A DNA stretch of 64,000 nucleotides, from the NCBI RefSeq assembly GCF_001751365.1, contig NZ_LJGT01000037.1, positions 778,556-842,555 of the forward strand. The letters run 5' to 3'. Under the pieces are notes generated by a model that worked only from the letters and a program-made list of their open reading frames with translations, did not search any database and was not told the origin of the DNA. Origin of the DNA: Streptomyces abyssalis (GTDB taxonomy: Bacteria; Actinomycetota; Actinomycetes; Streptomycetales; Streptomycetaceae). The first letter of the stretch is position 1, and every line of letters starts with the position of its first letter. This document shows positions 43,023 to 51,582 of this stretch, piece after piece. Made by a program: the position numbers and the translations under genes.

Positions 43023-44257
43023 GCGTCCCCGCGGGCCAGGCCGATGAGCCGGCCGAGGACCCGGTCGCCGTCCGCGCGGAGGCCGTTGTGCTCGTACTCG
43101 TCGGTGAGCCATGTACGCATGGTCGGGATGAGCTTTGCCGTCTCCTCGGAGAACGCCCGGTCGACGTAGGCGTCGTCGGCGTACACGACCGCTGCGCAGG
43201 GCACGCCGCACTCGCGGAGCCGGCCGGCGTCGTAGAGCGCGGGCCATTCGTGGCCGGCGAGAAGATCCGCCGCCTCGCGCAGCGGTTCCAGCTCGCCGTA
43301 GTCGCTGAACATCCAGGGGAAGACGTGCTCCCCGGTGAACAGGGTCGGGTCCGCCTCGAACTCGGCGGGCCGGACCCGTTGCGCGGACCAGCGCGTCGCG
43401 TGACCGTCGGCGTAACTGGACTCGTGGATCACGGCGTACAGCGGATTGCGGCCGGAGAAGGGGAGGGCCGCGGCGACGTCGTACCCGAACGAGGGGTCCG
43501 CCGGGTCCCGTTCGAGCAGGTAGTGCAGTCGTGCGGCGCCGTCGCTCATGCCGAGCATGTGGCCGAGCTGCCGGAACCGGCGGGAGGTCAGACGGTCCCC
43601 GGCGGGCAGCCGTACGTCCTGGGAGTCCAGCCGTTCCACCAGCGCGCGCACCCGGTCGCGGTCGGCCGGATGGTGCCGGTAGTAGCGCCTGTTGCGCTCC
43701 AGCATCGTCTCGAACGTGGCGCGGTAGACCTCGTCGGGATGGCGTCCGACGGGAGGCAGACCTCCGGTGAAGAGGGCCTCGCGCAGCCCGTGCGGTGCCC
43801 GGCACAGATAGTGCAGCGTGCAGAAGCCCCCGAAGGACTGGCCCAGGACGCTCCACTTCTCCACGTCCAGCGCCGCACGGATCCATTCGGCGTCCTGCAC
43901 GATCGCGTCGGCACGGAAGTGCGTCAGATAGTCGGCCTGCTGCCGAGGTGTCATCCCGGGCAGCACGCCGACCGGTGTGGAACGGCCCGTGCCGCGCTGG
44001 TCGAGCATCAGCACCCGGTAGTCGCGGAGCGCCCGCCGCAGCCAGCTCGGCGCCGCCGGCGCCATCGTCGGACGGGGCGCCTCCTGACCGGGCCCTCCCT
44101 CCAGGTACACCAGGAACGGAAGGTCACGGCCGCCGGGAGCGGCGACTTCACGGGCGAACACCGTGATCCGCTCGCCGTCCGGCGCGGCGTGGTCCAGGGG
44201 GACACTGAACTCGTGCTCCGTCAGGGTCATACCGGGAGCGTGCAGGGTGACAGCCAT
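43019..44257 (-). CDS. Proline iminopeptidase / alpha-beta hydrolase
   Basis: An S33-family hydrolase of 412 residues. LEGGPGQEAPRP is the HGGPG-like oxyanion motif, VLMLDQRGTGRST the second signature, and GQSFGG the nucleophile elbow with Ser141; the cap domain follows and the acid and His lie in the last quarter. Its length matches bacterial proline iminopeptidases that release N-terminal proline or act on small esters. It has no signal peptide. ATG 44257 gives a plausible N-terminus (MAVTLHAPG). It follows the LLM gene on the same strand. Confidence 0.87.
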   Translation of the reverse strand: MAVTLHAPGMTLTEHEFSVPLDHAAPDGERITVFAREVAAPGGRDLPFLVYLEGGPGQEAPRPTMAPAAPSWLRRALRDYRVLMLDQRGTGRSTPVGVLPGMTPRQQADYLTHFRADAIVQDAEWIRAALDVEKWSVLGQSFGGFCTLHYLCRAPHGLREALFTGGLPPVGRHPDEVYRATFETMLERNRRYYRHHPADRDRVRALVERLDSQDVRLPAGDRLTSRRFRQLGHMLGMSDGAARLHYLLERDPADPSFGYDVAAALPFSGRNPLYAVIHESSYADGHATRWSAQRVRPAEFEADPTLFTGEHVFPWMFSDYGELEPLREAADLLAGHEWPALYDAGRLRECGVPCAAVVYADDAYVDRAFSEETAKLIPTMRTWLTDEYEHNGLRADGDRVLGRLIGLARGDA

Positions 44258-44315
44258 GTCCCTGATCCTGGCACGCGGCGCCGCTGTCCCGCCGCGTTCC
44301 CCCGCCTGGCTGGGT

Positions 44316-45245
44316 CTACATGCCCGCGTCGCGGACCGCGGCGTACAACTCGCGTCCGGCGTCGATCAGTTCGCCCGCGTCACGCGTCCCGTTCTGCAGG
44401 TCGAGGATCGCCTCGTCGACCCCGGCCGCCACGCCCTCGGCGAGGTCCTCGACGATCTGCTCGACGCTTCCCTGGTGCTTCCTGCGGTCGCCGCCCATCG
44501 GCTTTCCGGAGACGCGCACGCTGCACCGCTGTACGACGGTGAGGGCATCCGGGTCGCGGCCCTGCCGCTCGGCGAGTTCGCGGAGCGTGGCGCGGTTGCG
44601 GGCCACGACGGGATGCGGGGTGAGGGAGGGGAGCCAGCCGTCCGCCCGGCGGGCGATGCGGTCCAGGGTGCGCGAGTTGCTCGCGGCCAGCAGTACGGGC
44701 ATCCTCCCGCCCGGCGGCTTGGGACCGACATCGGCCGGAGCGAGACGCGTGCGGCCGCCCGTGTACGCGGACGGGCCGGAGCTCCACACCTCCTCGCACA
44801 CGTCGAGCAGTTCATCGAGCAGCTCACCCCGCCGGTCGAAGTCCGCGCCCGCCGCGGCGTATTCGTCCCGGGACCAGCCGGTGCCGAGCCCCGCGACGAG
44901 ACGGCCGCCGCTCGCCGCGCTCAACGTGCCCAGCGCACGGGCCAGTCCGAAGGGCGCGTGCAGGGGCGCGACCAGCACCGACGTGCCCAGCCGCACGCGC
45001 TCCGTGACCGCCGCGGCCTGCGCGAGGGTGACGAGCGGGTCGGCGACGTGCCGGAAGGTGCCGGGCCAGGGGCGGCCCTCGACGCCGTACATGCCGTCGA
45101 CCGGGTCCTCGGGCACCAGCGTGCGCTCGAAGACCCACAGGCTGTCGAAGCCGCAAGCCTCCGCCTCCCGGGCGACCGCCGTCACATCCCGTCCGGGCGC
45201 GTAGTGCTTCATCTGCGGCAGCCCCAGGCCCAGTCGCAGCGTCAT
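44316..45245 (-). CDS. LLM-class, probably F420-dependent oxidoreductase
   Basis: A 309-residue luciferase-like protein with the features of F420-dependent members: LRLGLGLPQMKHYA at the start, EACGFDSLWVFERTL, TERVRLGTSVLVAPLHAP and GRLVAGLGTGWSRDEYAAAG. Members reduce or oxidise small substrates using reduced F420; the substrate is unknown. The ATG at 45245 faces the divergent methyltransferase gene, about 200 bases away. It is not related closely to the LLM protein at 6829. Confidence 0.87.
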   Translation of the reverse strand: MTLRLGLGLPQMKHYAPGRDVTAVAREAEACGFDSLWVFERTLVPEDPVDGMYGVEGRPWPGTFRHVADPLVTLAQAAAVTERVRLGTSVLVAPLHAPFGLARALGTLSAASGGRLVAGLGTGWSRDEYAAAGADFDRRGELLDELLDVCEEVWSSGPSAYTGGRTRLAPADVGPKPPGGRMPVLLAASNSRTLDRIARRADGWLPSLTPHPVVARNRATLRELAERQGRDPDALTVVQRCSVRVSGKPMGGDRRKHQGSVEQIVEDLAEGVAAGVDEAILDLQNGTRDAGELIDAGRELYAAVRDAGM

Positions 45246-45451
45246 GTCTCCTCCGTACGGCTCGTGTGCGGACGGGAACGTCCCGTCCCGCGAGAGTGCC
45301 CCCTTCGAGCATCTTCAGTGCGCCGCAGAAGACTTCGGAGCCGTCGCGATCGGCCCGTCGCGCCCCGGTCGCCTGCCCGCGTGAGCACATCACGGCCACT
45401 GCGATGCAACAGTGGGCCACGGCACGTGTACCCAGCAAGAAGGAGTGTCCG

Positions 45452-46168
45452 GTGAACTCGATGGCGCAACCGGAGGGAGCCGCAGGCGGGTGGCCGGAGC
45501 AAGTTGCCGCCGTACGCCGCGAGCTCGCCGGCCACGGACCGCCGCGGAGTCCCGGCGGCGCTCCGGACTTCGCCACCGTGACCCTGCCGGAGCGCGACTG
45601 CGATCAGGTGCGCGACATCCTGGTGGACGAGCGAGCCGGCACGGTCGTCGAGATCGGACTCGCCTATGCCGGCTCAGCGCTGGCCATCGGCGAGGCGCTG
45701 CTGCGCGCCGGCTCACGGACCCCACGGCACGTGGTGATCGACCCGTTCCAGTACACCGTGTACGACGGTGTGGGGTGGGAGCTGCTGCTCAGCGCCGGCC
45801 TGGACGGCGTCGCCGAGCTGGTGACCGAGCCGTCGCAGCGGTTCCTCGCCAGGCTGGCCGGCGCGGGCTTCGCCGCGGATGCCGCGTTCGTCGACGGCAG
45901 CCACCACTTCCACAACGTGTTCGTCGACCTCCACTTCCTGAGCGAGATCGTCCGGCCTGGCGGCATCGTGCTGCTCGACGATGTCTGGTGGCCCTCGGTC
46001 GCCGCAGCCGCGGCGTACTTCGAGACCAATCTGGGATGGAGGCCGGTGCCGGGCGCTCTGGCCGGCGGGACGGCTGACCCGTCCACTGGCCGGCCGCGGA
46101 CCAGGGCCTACCGGCTGCCCTCTGCGCACCCGGCGCCCGACTTCAGGGAATTCCGGCCGTTCTGCTGA
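45452..46168 (+). CDS. Class I SAM-dependent methyltransferase (class of small-molecule O-methyltransferases)
   Basis: A 238-residue protein with an unusual motif I (VVEIGLAYAGSALAIGEALL), VVIDPFQYTVYDG as motif II, VDGSHHFHNVFVDLHFLSEI and GGIVLLDDVWWPSV. The DGSHHF-LLDD pattern is like catechol- or macrocin-type O-methyltransferases that need divalent metal bound by Asp and Asn residues. The GTG at 45452 is chosen because AAGGAG ends six bases upstream; a longer frame back to 45266 has no site. It is followed by short GCCGGA tandem units (about 46170-46190). Confidence 0.8.
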   Translation: MNSMAQPEGAAGGWPEQVAAVRRELAGHGPPRSPGGAPDFATVTLPERDCDQVRDILVDERAGTVVEIGLAYAGSALAIGEALLRAGSRTPRHVVIDPFQYTVYDGVGWELLLSAGLDGVAELVTEPSQRFLARLAGAGFAADAAFVDGSHHFHNVFVDLHFLSEIVRPGGIVLLDDVWWPSVAAAAAYFETNLGWRPVPGALAGGTADPSTGRPRTRAYRLPSAHPAPDFREFRPFC

Positions 46169-46263
46169 GCCGGAGCCGGAGCCGGAGACGCTGAGCGACG
46201 ACGCCCCACCACACACCCGGCATCACACCCGGCATCGACTTGCTCAGCGCTCCGGGCCCGGAA

Positions 46264-47064
46264 CTACTCGGCCGGTGCCCTGTCGGCACCTCGGACTGCG
46301 GCCGGACGGGCCGGCGCGCGTCGCGGGGAGCACGGAAGCGGAGTCAGCAGGCACCGCCCGGCCATTCCGACGCTCCCGTCCAGCCGCTCGGTGAACTCAC
46401 CGGCCAGCTCCGGCAGTACGCGCAGACCCCACAGCGCGCGGAAGGCCATCCATGCCCCCGCGCGGGCCATCTCCAGGCTCCAGGCACCCGTCAGGTGCGT
46501 CAGCGGATCGGCCACGTCGAGAAGGTCGGGACCCGGCATCAGTTCCTCGCGGATGCGCTCCTCCAGGAGGGTCAGCAGATCCCCGACGCGTTCGAAGTCG
46601 CCCTCCAGCTCCTCCGGTTCGGTCCGCCGGGCACGGCAGGTGGCCAGCAGGGCCAGCGGCAGGTCGTGCCCGACGTGCGCGTTGATCCCGGCCAGGGCGA
46701 ACTGGAGCGGACGTACATAGGGATGGCGGCGCAGCTGGAACAGCGGACGCCAGGAGGCGGGCGGACGGCTGCCCTCGCGCTGCGCCTCCACGGCCGCGAG
46801 ATAGCGGCCGGCGAAGCGGGCACTCAGCTCCTCCGTGGACGCGCGGTCGGTGAACCAGCCCGAGTCCAGGCGCCGCCCGAGCTCCTGCGTCACGGAGAGA
46901 TACACCCGGTTGAACACGGCGACACCGTCGCCCTGCGGCAACTCCGCGCCGATGCCGCGCATCCGCAGCACGACGGAATGCAGGGCGCCGGGCGCATGCG
47001 GAGAGGGCTCAGGCGGCAGGTCCGCCGCCCCCGCACGCATGGGTGTCCGTTCAGCTGAGGTCAT
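46264..47064 (-). CDS. DUF5995 family protein
   Basis: A 266-residue soluble protein. The central part is helical: GDGVAVFNRVYLSVTQELGRRL, HPYVRPLQFALAGINAHVGHDL with two histidines, and DLLDVADPLTHLTGAWSLEMAR. It matches the actinobacterial DUF5995 group, function unknown. The conserved His/Asp residues suggest a metal or ligand pocket. ATG 47064 (MTSAERTPMRAG) is used; ATG 47040 is the alternative. The tail after about residue 235 is Pro/Arg-rich and probably disordered. Confidence 0.78.
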   Translation of the reverse strand: MTSAERTPMRAGAADLPPEPSPHAPGALHSVVLRMRGIGAELPQGDGVAVFNRVYLSVTQELGRRLDSGWFTDRASTEELSARFAGRYLAAVEAQREGSRPPASWRPLFQLRRHPYVRPLQFALAGINAHVGHDLPLALLATCRARRTEPEELEGDFERVGDLLTLLEERIREELMPGPDLLDVADPLTHLTGAWSLEMARAGAWMAFRALWGLRVLPELAGEFTERLDGSVGMAGRCLLTPLPCSPRRAPARPAAVRGADRAPAE

Positions 47065-47185
47065 GTGGGCAGCGTGGCAGCCCTGGTGGCGCGGTGTGGC
47101 GGACACGGCCCGCGGGGCGCCCGGACGGGGGACAACCGCCCGGCGCCCCGGGACAGAGCGGTGACGCGGCGCGGACCCGCCGGGG

Positions 47186-48463
47186 TCAGGGGGTTTCAGG
47201 AGCGGAGGCCGGACGCCCTTCCGGGACGGCGGGGGAGTCGCCGGCGGTTGCCGAAACCGTCGTACGCCCCTCCTGACGCAGCACACCCGCACCCACCACG
47301 AGCCCGAACAGCAGCACGGTGACCAGGCCGAACGACGCGGACAGCGACGTGGCTTCCGCTATCCAGCCGACGGCGGCGGGGGCCGCCAGGCCCGACGCGT
47401 AGGCGAGCGTGGCGACACCCGCGATCTCCTGGCCCGGCGAGGACGAGGGTATGCGGCCGGCGGCGGCGAAGCACAGCGGGACGACCACCGCGACGCCGAC
47501 CCCGATCAGCGCGAACCCGGTGATCGCCAGCGCCGGGGTGGAGGCGAAAGCCACCAGGACCCCGCCCGCTGCCGCCGTGACACCGCTGGCCCGTACCGTC
47601 CTCACCGGCCCCAGACGCCGGACCACCGCGTCCCCGAGGAGGCGGGCGACGGCCATCGTGCAGGCGAAGGCGGTGAACGCCGAGGCGGCCAGGCCCGGAT
47701 CGGCGTCCACCACATCCCGCAGATAGATGGCGGACCAGTCCATCGACGCGCCCTCAGCGAAGACCGCGAAGAAGCCCATGAGCCCGACGGTGAGGGCGGC
47801 GCGGCTCGGCAGCGCGAACCGCGGCGGCTCCTCCGCCGCACTGGCCGCGTCCGCTGCGTCCCCGTCCTGCCCGGCGGCCTTGCTCTGCTCCGGAACGTCC
47901 AGCACCCAGCGGGATGCGACGAGCGCCGTGACCGCCATCAACGGGGCCACCAGCCCCAGATGGATCCGTCCGTCGAGACCGCTGTGCGCCGCGAGGGCAC
48001 CGCCCGCGCCTCCCAGCAGCGTGCCGACGCTCCACATGCCGTGCAGTCCGGACATGACCGAGCGCCCGTACCGCTCCTCGATCTGCACCCCGTGCGCGTT
48101 CATCGCCACGTCCATCAGGCCGAGGCCGCACCCGTACACGAAGAGGATCACGCACAGCCACACCAGCGAGGGCGAAAGAGCGGGCAGCGCCACACCGGCA
48201 CAGCACATCAGCGACAGCCACACCAGTGAACGGCGCGGCCCGTAGCGGTGGGCGAGGCGCGCGGAGAGCGGCATGGCGGCGGACGCACCGACCGTGAGGA
48301 AGACCAGCGCCATCCCCAGCCAGCCGTGCCCGAGTTGGAGGTGCTCACGGATCCACGGAATGGCGGTCGCGAAGCTGCCGCTCACACCGCCGTGCACGGC
48401 GAAGACGACGGAGATCGCGCGCCGTGCCCGGCGGGTGGCGCCGTCGGGGGCGGTCTGCTGCAT
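47186..48463 (-). CDS. MFS family transporter
   Basis: A 425-residue permease with twelve hydrophobic segments in two halves of six, split by a hydrophilic loop rich in Ala/Asp/Glu (about 205-235). Motif A-like RLAHRYGPRRSLVW follows segment two, and VYGCGLGLMDVAMNAHGVQIE is characteristic of the YbjJ/FucP-like sugar or drug MFS group. ATG 48463 lies downstream of a promoter region with a tandem 20-base repeat. The substrate is unknown. It diverges from the riboflavin operon across about 590 bases. Confidence 0.87.
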   Translation of the reverse strand: MQQTAPDGATRRARRAISVVFAVHGGVSGSFATAIPWIREHLQLGHGWLGMALVFLTVGASAAMPLSARLAHRYGPRRSLVWLSLMCCAGVALPALSPSLVWLCVILFVYGCGLGLMDVAMNAHGVQIEERYGRSVMSGLHGMWSVGTLLGGAGGALAAHSGLDGRIHLGLVAPLMAVTALVASRWVLDVPEQSKAAGQDGDAADAASAAEEPPRFALPSRAALTVGLMGFFAVFAEGASMDWSAIYLRDVVDADPGLAASAFTAFACTMAVARLLGDAVVRRLGPVRTVRASGVTAAAGGVLVAFASTPALAITGFALIGVGVAVVVPLCFAAAGRIPSSSPGQEIAGVATLAYASGLAAPAAVGWIAEATSLSASFGLVTVLLFGLVVGAGVLRQEGRTTVSATAGDSPAVPEGRPASAPETP

Positions 48464-48513
48464 GTGCGGGACCCTCCGGGCTGTACGTATGTGTCTCTCC
48501 GCTGCGCCGCCAT

Positions 48514-48553
48514 TTGTGCCTTCAGCGCTCCGCTTGTGCCTTGAGCGCTCCGC
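48514..48553. repeat. Tandem 20-base direct repeat upstream of the MFS gene
   Basis: TTGTGCCTTCAGCGCTCCGC (48514-48533) is followed immediately by TTGTGCCTTGAGCGCTCCGC (48534-48553), with a single base difference. Each copy carries the palindrome AGCGCT. They lie 51-90 bases upstream of the MFS start codon, a likely operator position. Confidence 0.6.
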
Positions 48554-48715
48554 GCACCGTGTCCGTACCGTGCGGCCTGCGCGATCCGGGCCACTGTACG
48601 GGGGGTCGTACGCACCCGAACAAGGGGTTTTCGCAAGGCTTTTGCAAGCGGCTGAAAGCCCTCGCACCCGCCCGGCCTCTCCGCGTGCACGCACTGTGAG
48701 TGAGCCCACAGGGCA

Positions 48716-48732
48716 CCCCGGCATGGCCGGGG
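48716..48732 (+). other. Hairpin before the FMN riboswitch
   Basis: CCCCGGC and GCCGGGG flank ATG, a perfect seven-base stem. Outer GGCAC and GTGCC extend it with a bulge (about 48712-48740). It lies 39 bases upstream of the riboswitch; it may terminate stray transcription or belong to the leader RNA. The rest of 48554-48770 shows no gene. Confidence 0.45.
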
Positions 48733-48770
48733 CGGTGCCGTGGCAGACTGGGGGCGTACCAGTGACGTCA

Positions 48771-48897
48771 GCGCACTCCGGGGTCGGTGAAAGTCCGAAC
48801 CGGCGGTTACAGTCCGCGACCCGGTCGCCTCCAGCGGCCGGTTGACCAGGTGGAATTCCTGGACCGACGGTGAAAGTCCGGATGGGAGGCAGTGCGC
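48771..48897 (+). promoter_or_regulatory. FMN riboswitch (RFN element) controlling the riboflavin operon
   Basis: The RFN consensus is clear: the closing stem GCGCACT (48771-48777) and AGTGCGC (48891-48897), GGTGAAAGTCC followed by an ACCGGCGGTTACAGTCC segment, the TTGACCAGGTGGAATTCCTG arm, and a second GACGGTGAAAGTCCGGATGG-type segment. FMN binding should reduce expression of the downstream genes. The expression platform lies in the 154 bases before ribD; a CCGTGC/GCACGG hairpin (48940-48954) and a purine-rich ribosome site are there, but I cannot tell whether control is by termination or by blocking translation. Confidence 0.95.
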
Positions 48898-49051
48898 GGC
48901 GGGCCGAGACCGGTACACCGCCCTTGCCGGCGGACGCTGCCGTGCACCGCACGGAGGCGCCCCGTCCTTTCCGCGGTGTCCCGGCCCCGACGAGCCCGTA
49001 CACATCCCGAAGCGCCCCGGAGTCCGTGCCCGAAGAGGCAGGAGAGACCCG

Positions 49052-50242
49052 GTGGCCAGCGACGCAGCAGCCGCAGTGTCAGCCCCGTCCGCCGAACCGG
49101 CCGAACGGGCCGCCATGCGCCGCGCCGTCGAACTCGCCGCACGTGGTCTCGGTTCCACCAGCCCGAACCCCGTGGTGGGCTGCGTCGTCCTCAGCTCCGA
49201 GGGCTATCCCGTCGGAGAGGGCTGGCACCAGCGCGCAGGCGGCCCGCACGCCGAGATCCACGCCCTGGCCGAGGCGGGGGACGACGCACGCGGCGGCACC
49301 GCGGTCGTCACCCTCGAACCCTGCGACCGAACCGGCCGTACGGGCCCCTGTACGCAAGCGCTCATCGAGGCAGGCATCGCCCGCGTCGTCTACGCCGTCG
49401 CCGACCCCTCCGCGCCCGGCGGGGCGAGCCGGCTCGCCGGAGCGGGCATCGACGTCGTACGGGGGCTGCTGGCCGACGAGGCGGCGGCGGGCAACGCCGC
49501 GTGGCTCACCTCGGTGCGGCTGCGGCGCCCGTACGTCATCTGGAAGTACGCCGCGACGCTCGACGGGCGCATCGCCGCCGCCGACGGCTCCAGCCGCTGG
49601 ATCACCTCCGACGAGGCCCGCGCCGACGTCCACCGGCTGCGGGCCCGCACCGACGCCGTGCTCGTCGGCTCCGGCACGGCGCGCGCCGACGATCCGCACC
49701 TCGCCGTGCGCGGCGTGTCCGGAGCGGTGCAGCCGCTGCGCGTCGTCATCGACACCGAGGCCGCCGTTCTGCGGCCCGGCGCCCGCGTCCTCGACACGGC
49801 CGCGCCCACGCTCGTCGCCGTCGCGCAGGACGCGGGCGCGGACGAACTCGAAGGCGCCGCCGAGCTGTTGAGGCTGCCACGCGCCGGGGGCGGCCGGCCG
49901 GGAGTCGACCTGGCGGCACTCCTGGGGGAGCTGTACGCACGCGAGGTGCGCTCGGTGCTCCTGGAAGGCGGCCCGACGCTGGCCGGGTCCTTCGTACGGG
50001 CCGGGGCCGTCGACGAGGTCATCGGCTATGTCGCGCCAGTGCTGCTGGGGGCCGGGCCGGCTGCGCTCGGCGACGCCGGAATCGCCACCATCGCGCAGGC
50101 GTTGCGGCTGAAAGTGACCGAAACCGTCCGCGTAGGCCCCGACTTGCGCGTCACCGCCGTCCCGGCGACCGCCGCACGAGCCGCCGCGACCGGCGTTTCC
50201 GCCGCCGCCACCGCTTCCACCGCTGCGACTGAGGAGTCCTGA
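49052..50242 (+). CDS. ribD: Bifunctional riboflavin deaminase-reductase RibD
   Basis: A 396-residue RibD. The N-terminal deaminase has HAEIHAL (catalytic His66-Ala-Glu68) and the zinc cysteines Cys91 and Cys100 in EPCDRTGRTGPC. The C-terminal reductase begins near RPYVIWKYAATLDGRIA, with DSSRWITSDEA-like and VLVGSGTARADDP segments and a C-terminal LLEGGPTLAGSF. It carries out two successive steps of riboflavin synthesis. GTG 49052 follows AGGAGAG. An Ala/Thr-rich tail (about 375-396) is species-specific. It is the first gene behind the FMN riboswitch. Confidence 0.95.
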   Translation: MASDAAAAVSAPSAEPAERAAMRRAVELAARGLGSTSPNPVVGCVVLSSEGYPVGEGWHQRAGGPHAEIHALAEAGDDARGGTAVVTLEPCDRTGRTGPCTQALIEAGIARVVYAVADPSAPGGASRLAGAGIDVVRGLLADEAAAGNAAWLTSVRLRRPYVIWKYAATLDGRIAAADGSSRWITSDEARADVHRLRARTDAVLVGSGTARADDPHLAVRGVSGAVQPLRVVIDTEAAVLRPGARVLDTAAPTLVAVAQDAGADELEGAAELLRLPRAGGGRPGVDLAALLGELYAREVRSVLLEGGPTLAGSFVRAGAVDEVIGYVAPVLLGAGPAALGDAGIATIAQALRLKVTETVRVGPDLRVTAVPATAARAAATGVSAAATASTAATEES

Positions 50243-50911
50243 GTGTTCACCGGAATCGTCGAAGAACTGGGCGAAGTCGTCGCCGTGGAGGAGCTGCCCG
50301 GTGCGGCCCGCTTCCGTCTGCGCGGCCCCGTCGTCACCGAAGGGGTGCGGCACGGCCAGTCGATCGCCGTCAACGGCGTCTGCCTCACCGTGGTCGAGGC
50401 GTCCGGAGGCGAGTTCACCGCCGACGTCATCGGTGAGACCCTCGCCCGCTCCAGCCTCGGCGCCCTCACCGCAGGCTCCCGCGTCAACCTGGAGCGCCCC
50501 ATGGCGCTGGGCGGCAGGCTCGACGGCCACCTCGTCCAGGGCCACGTCGACGGGACCGGCACTCTCGTGGAGCGGACCGGGGACGGGACCGTACGGGTCC
50601 AGCTGCCGCCGGGGCTTGCCAAGTACATCGTCGAGAAGGGGTCCGTCACCGTCGACGGTGTCAGCCTCACCGTCGTCGAGGCCGGCGGGGAACACTTCAC
50701 CGTCAGCCTGATCCCGACCACGCTGGAGCTGACCACGCTGGGCGTCAAGCAGCCCGGAGACCCGGTCAACCTCGAGGTCGACGTACTGGCCAAGTACGTG
50801 GAGCGGCTTCTCACCCACGGCGGGGACACGCCTGCGGGCGTCGCCGGCGCTCATGTGCGGGCGGCCGCGGCGGACGAAGGCGCCGCCGGCGCGAGGGAAG
50901 CCCTCCGGTGA
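50243..50911 (+). CDS. ribE: Riboflavin synthase alpha chain
   Basis: A 222-residue riboflavin synthase made of two lumazine-binding halves: MFTGIVEELGEVV, then GQSIAVNGVCLTVVE and GHLVQGHVDGTGTL in the first, GSVTVDGVSLTVVE and FTVSLIPTTLELTTL in the second. It dismutates two molecules of lumazine to riboflavin. The GTG start follows the ribD stop directly, so translation should be coupled. The C-terminal 30 residues are an Ala/Gly-rich extension. The next gene overlaps its stop by four bases. Confidence 0.95.
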   Translation: MFTGIVEELGEVVAVEELPGAARFRLRGPVVTEGVRHGQSIAVNGVCLTVVEASGGEFTADVIGETLARSSLGALTAGSRVNLERPMALGGRLDGHLVQGHVDGTGTLVERTGDGTVRVQLPPGLAKYIVEKGSVTVDGVSLTVVEAGGEHFTVSLIPTTLELTTLGVKQPGDPVNLEVDVLAKYVERLLTHGGDTPAGVAGAHVRAAAADEGAAGAREALR

Positions 50912-51582
50912 ACGCCCTGGGGATGCTCAACGACGAGGCGTTCACGGCCTTCGGCCAGCACGTCATCTACTCCGACCTGATCGGCAACGTCATCGGCCTG
51001 GCCGCTCTCGCGCTGGGCTGGCGCCGCTCCGTCCTCACCTGGCCCGTGCAGGTGCTGGCCGGCGCCGTGCTCGTCTGCGCCTACTACTCGGCGCAGCTCG
51101 CGGGCGGAGTCGGCAAGCAGCTCCTGGTCGTGCTCGTCGCGCTCTGGGGCTGGCACCAGTGGCGACGCGGCAACCGCTCGGCCGAGGACGGCGCGATCAC
51201 GGTGCGCTTCGCGACCGCACGTGAACGGGGCGTGCTGCTGGCAGGCACCGTGCTCGGCACCCTGGCCGTCGGCGGGCTGTTCACCCTCGTGCCGGAGCTG
51301 TCGTGGAACCCCTGGCCCGACGCCTACATCTTCGTCGGCACCCTCGCGGCGATGACCGCACAGGCGCGCGGCCTCGTGGAGTTCTGGTTCGCCTGGCTGC
51401 TGGTCGACATCGTCGGCGTCCCGCTGGCCTTCAGCAGCGGGCTTCCCTTCTCCGGACTGGTCTACGTCGTCTACCTCGTGCTCGTGCTGTGGGGCATGCG
51501 CAGCTGGTGGCGCAGGACCCGCACGGCCGCGCCCGCGGCCTCCGCACAGCGGGAGTCCGCCGCCGAAGGAGCACGTCCATGA
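50908..51582 (+). CDS. ribM: PnuC-family transporter, probable riboflavin importer RibM
   Basis: A 224-residue membrane protein with about seven hydrophobic segments and the PnuC-type [10 protein letters not shown] motif. PnuC proteins move vitamin precursors; the member behind an FMN riboswitch between ribE and ribA in Corynebacterium and Streptomyces (PnuX/RibM) imports riboflavin. Its place inside this FMN-controlled operon argues for the same job, though nicotinamide riboside cannot be excluded from sequence. GTG 50908 lies in the ribE stop (GTGA). The C-terminus is a short Arg/Ala-rich tail. Confidence 0.8.
   Translation: MNALGMLNDEAFTAFGQHVIYSDLIGNVIGLAALALGWRRSVLTWPVQVLAGAVLVCAYYSAQLAGGVGKQLLVVLVALWGWHQWRRGNRSAEDGAITVRFATARERGVLLAGTVLGTLAVGGLFTLVPELSWNPWPDAYIFVGTLAAMTAQARGLVEFWFAWLLVDIVGVPLAFSSGLPFSGLVYVVYLVLVLWGMRSWWRRTRTAAPAASAQRESAAEGARP

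Noticed and set aside
46170..46190. GCCGGA triplets after the methyltransferase
   Set aside because: A three-copy simple repeat, common in GC-rich DNA, with no feature attached.
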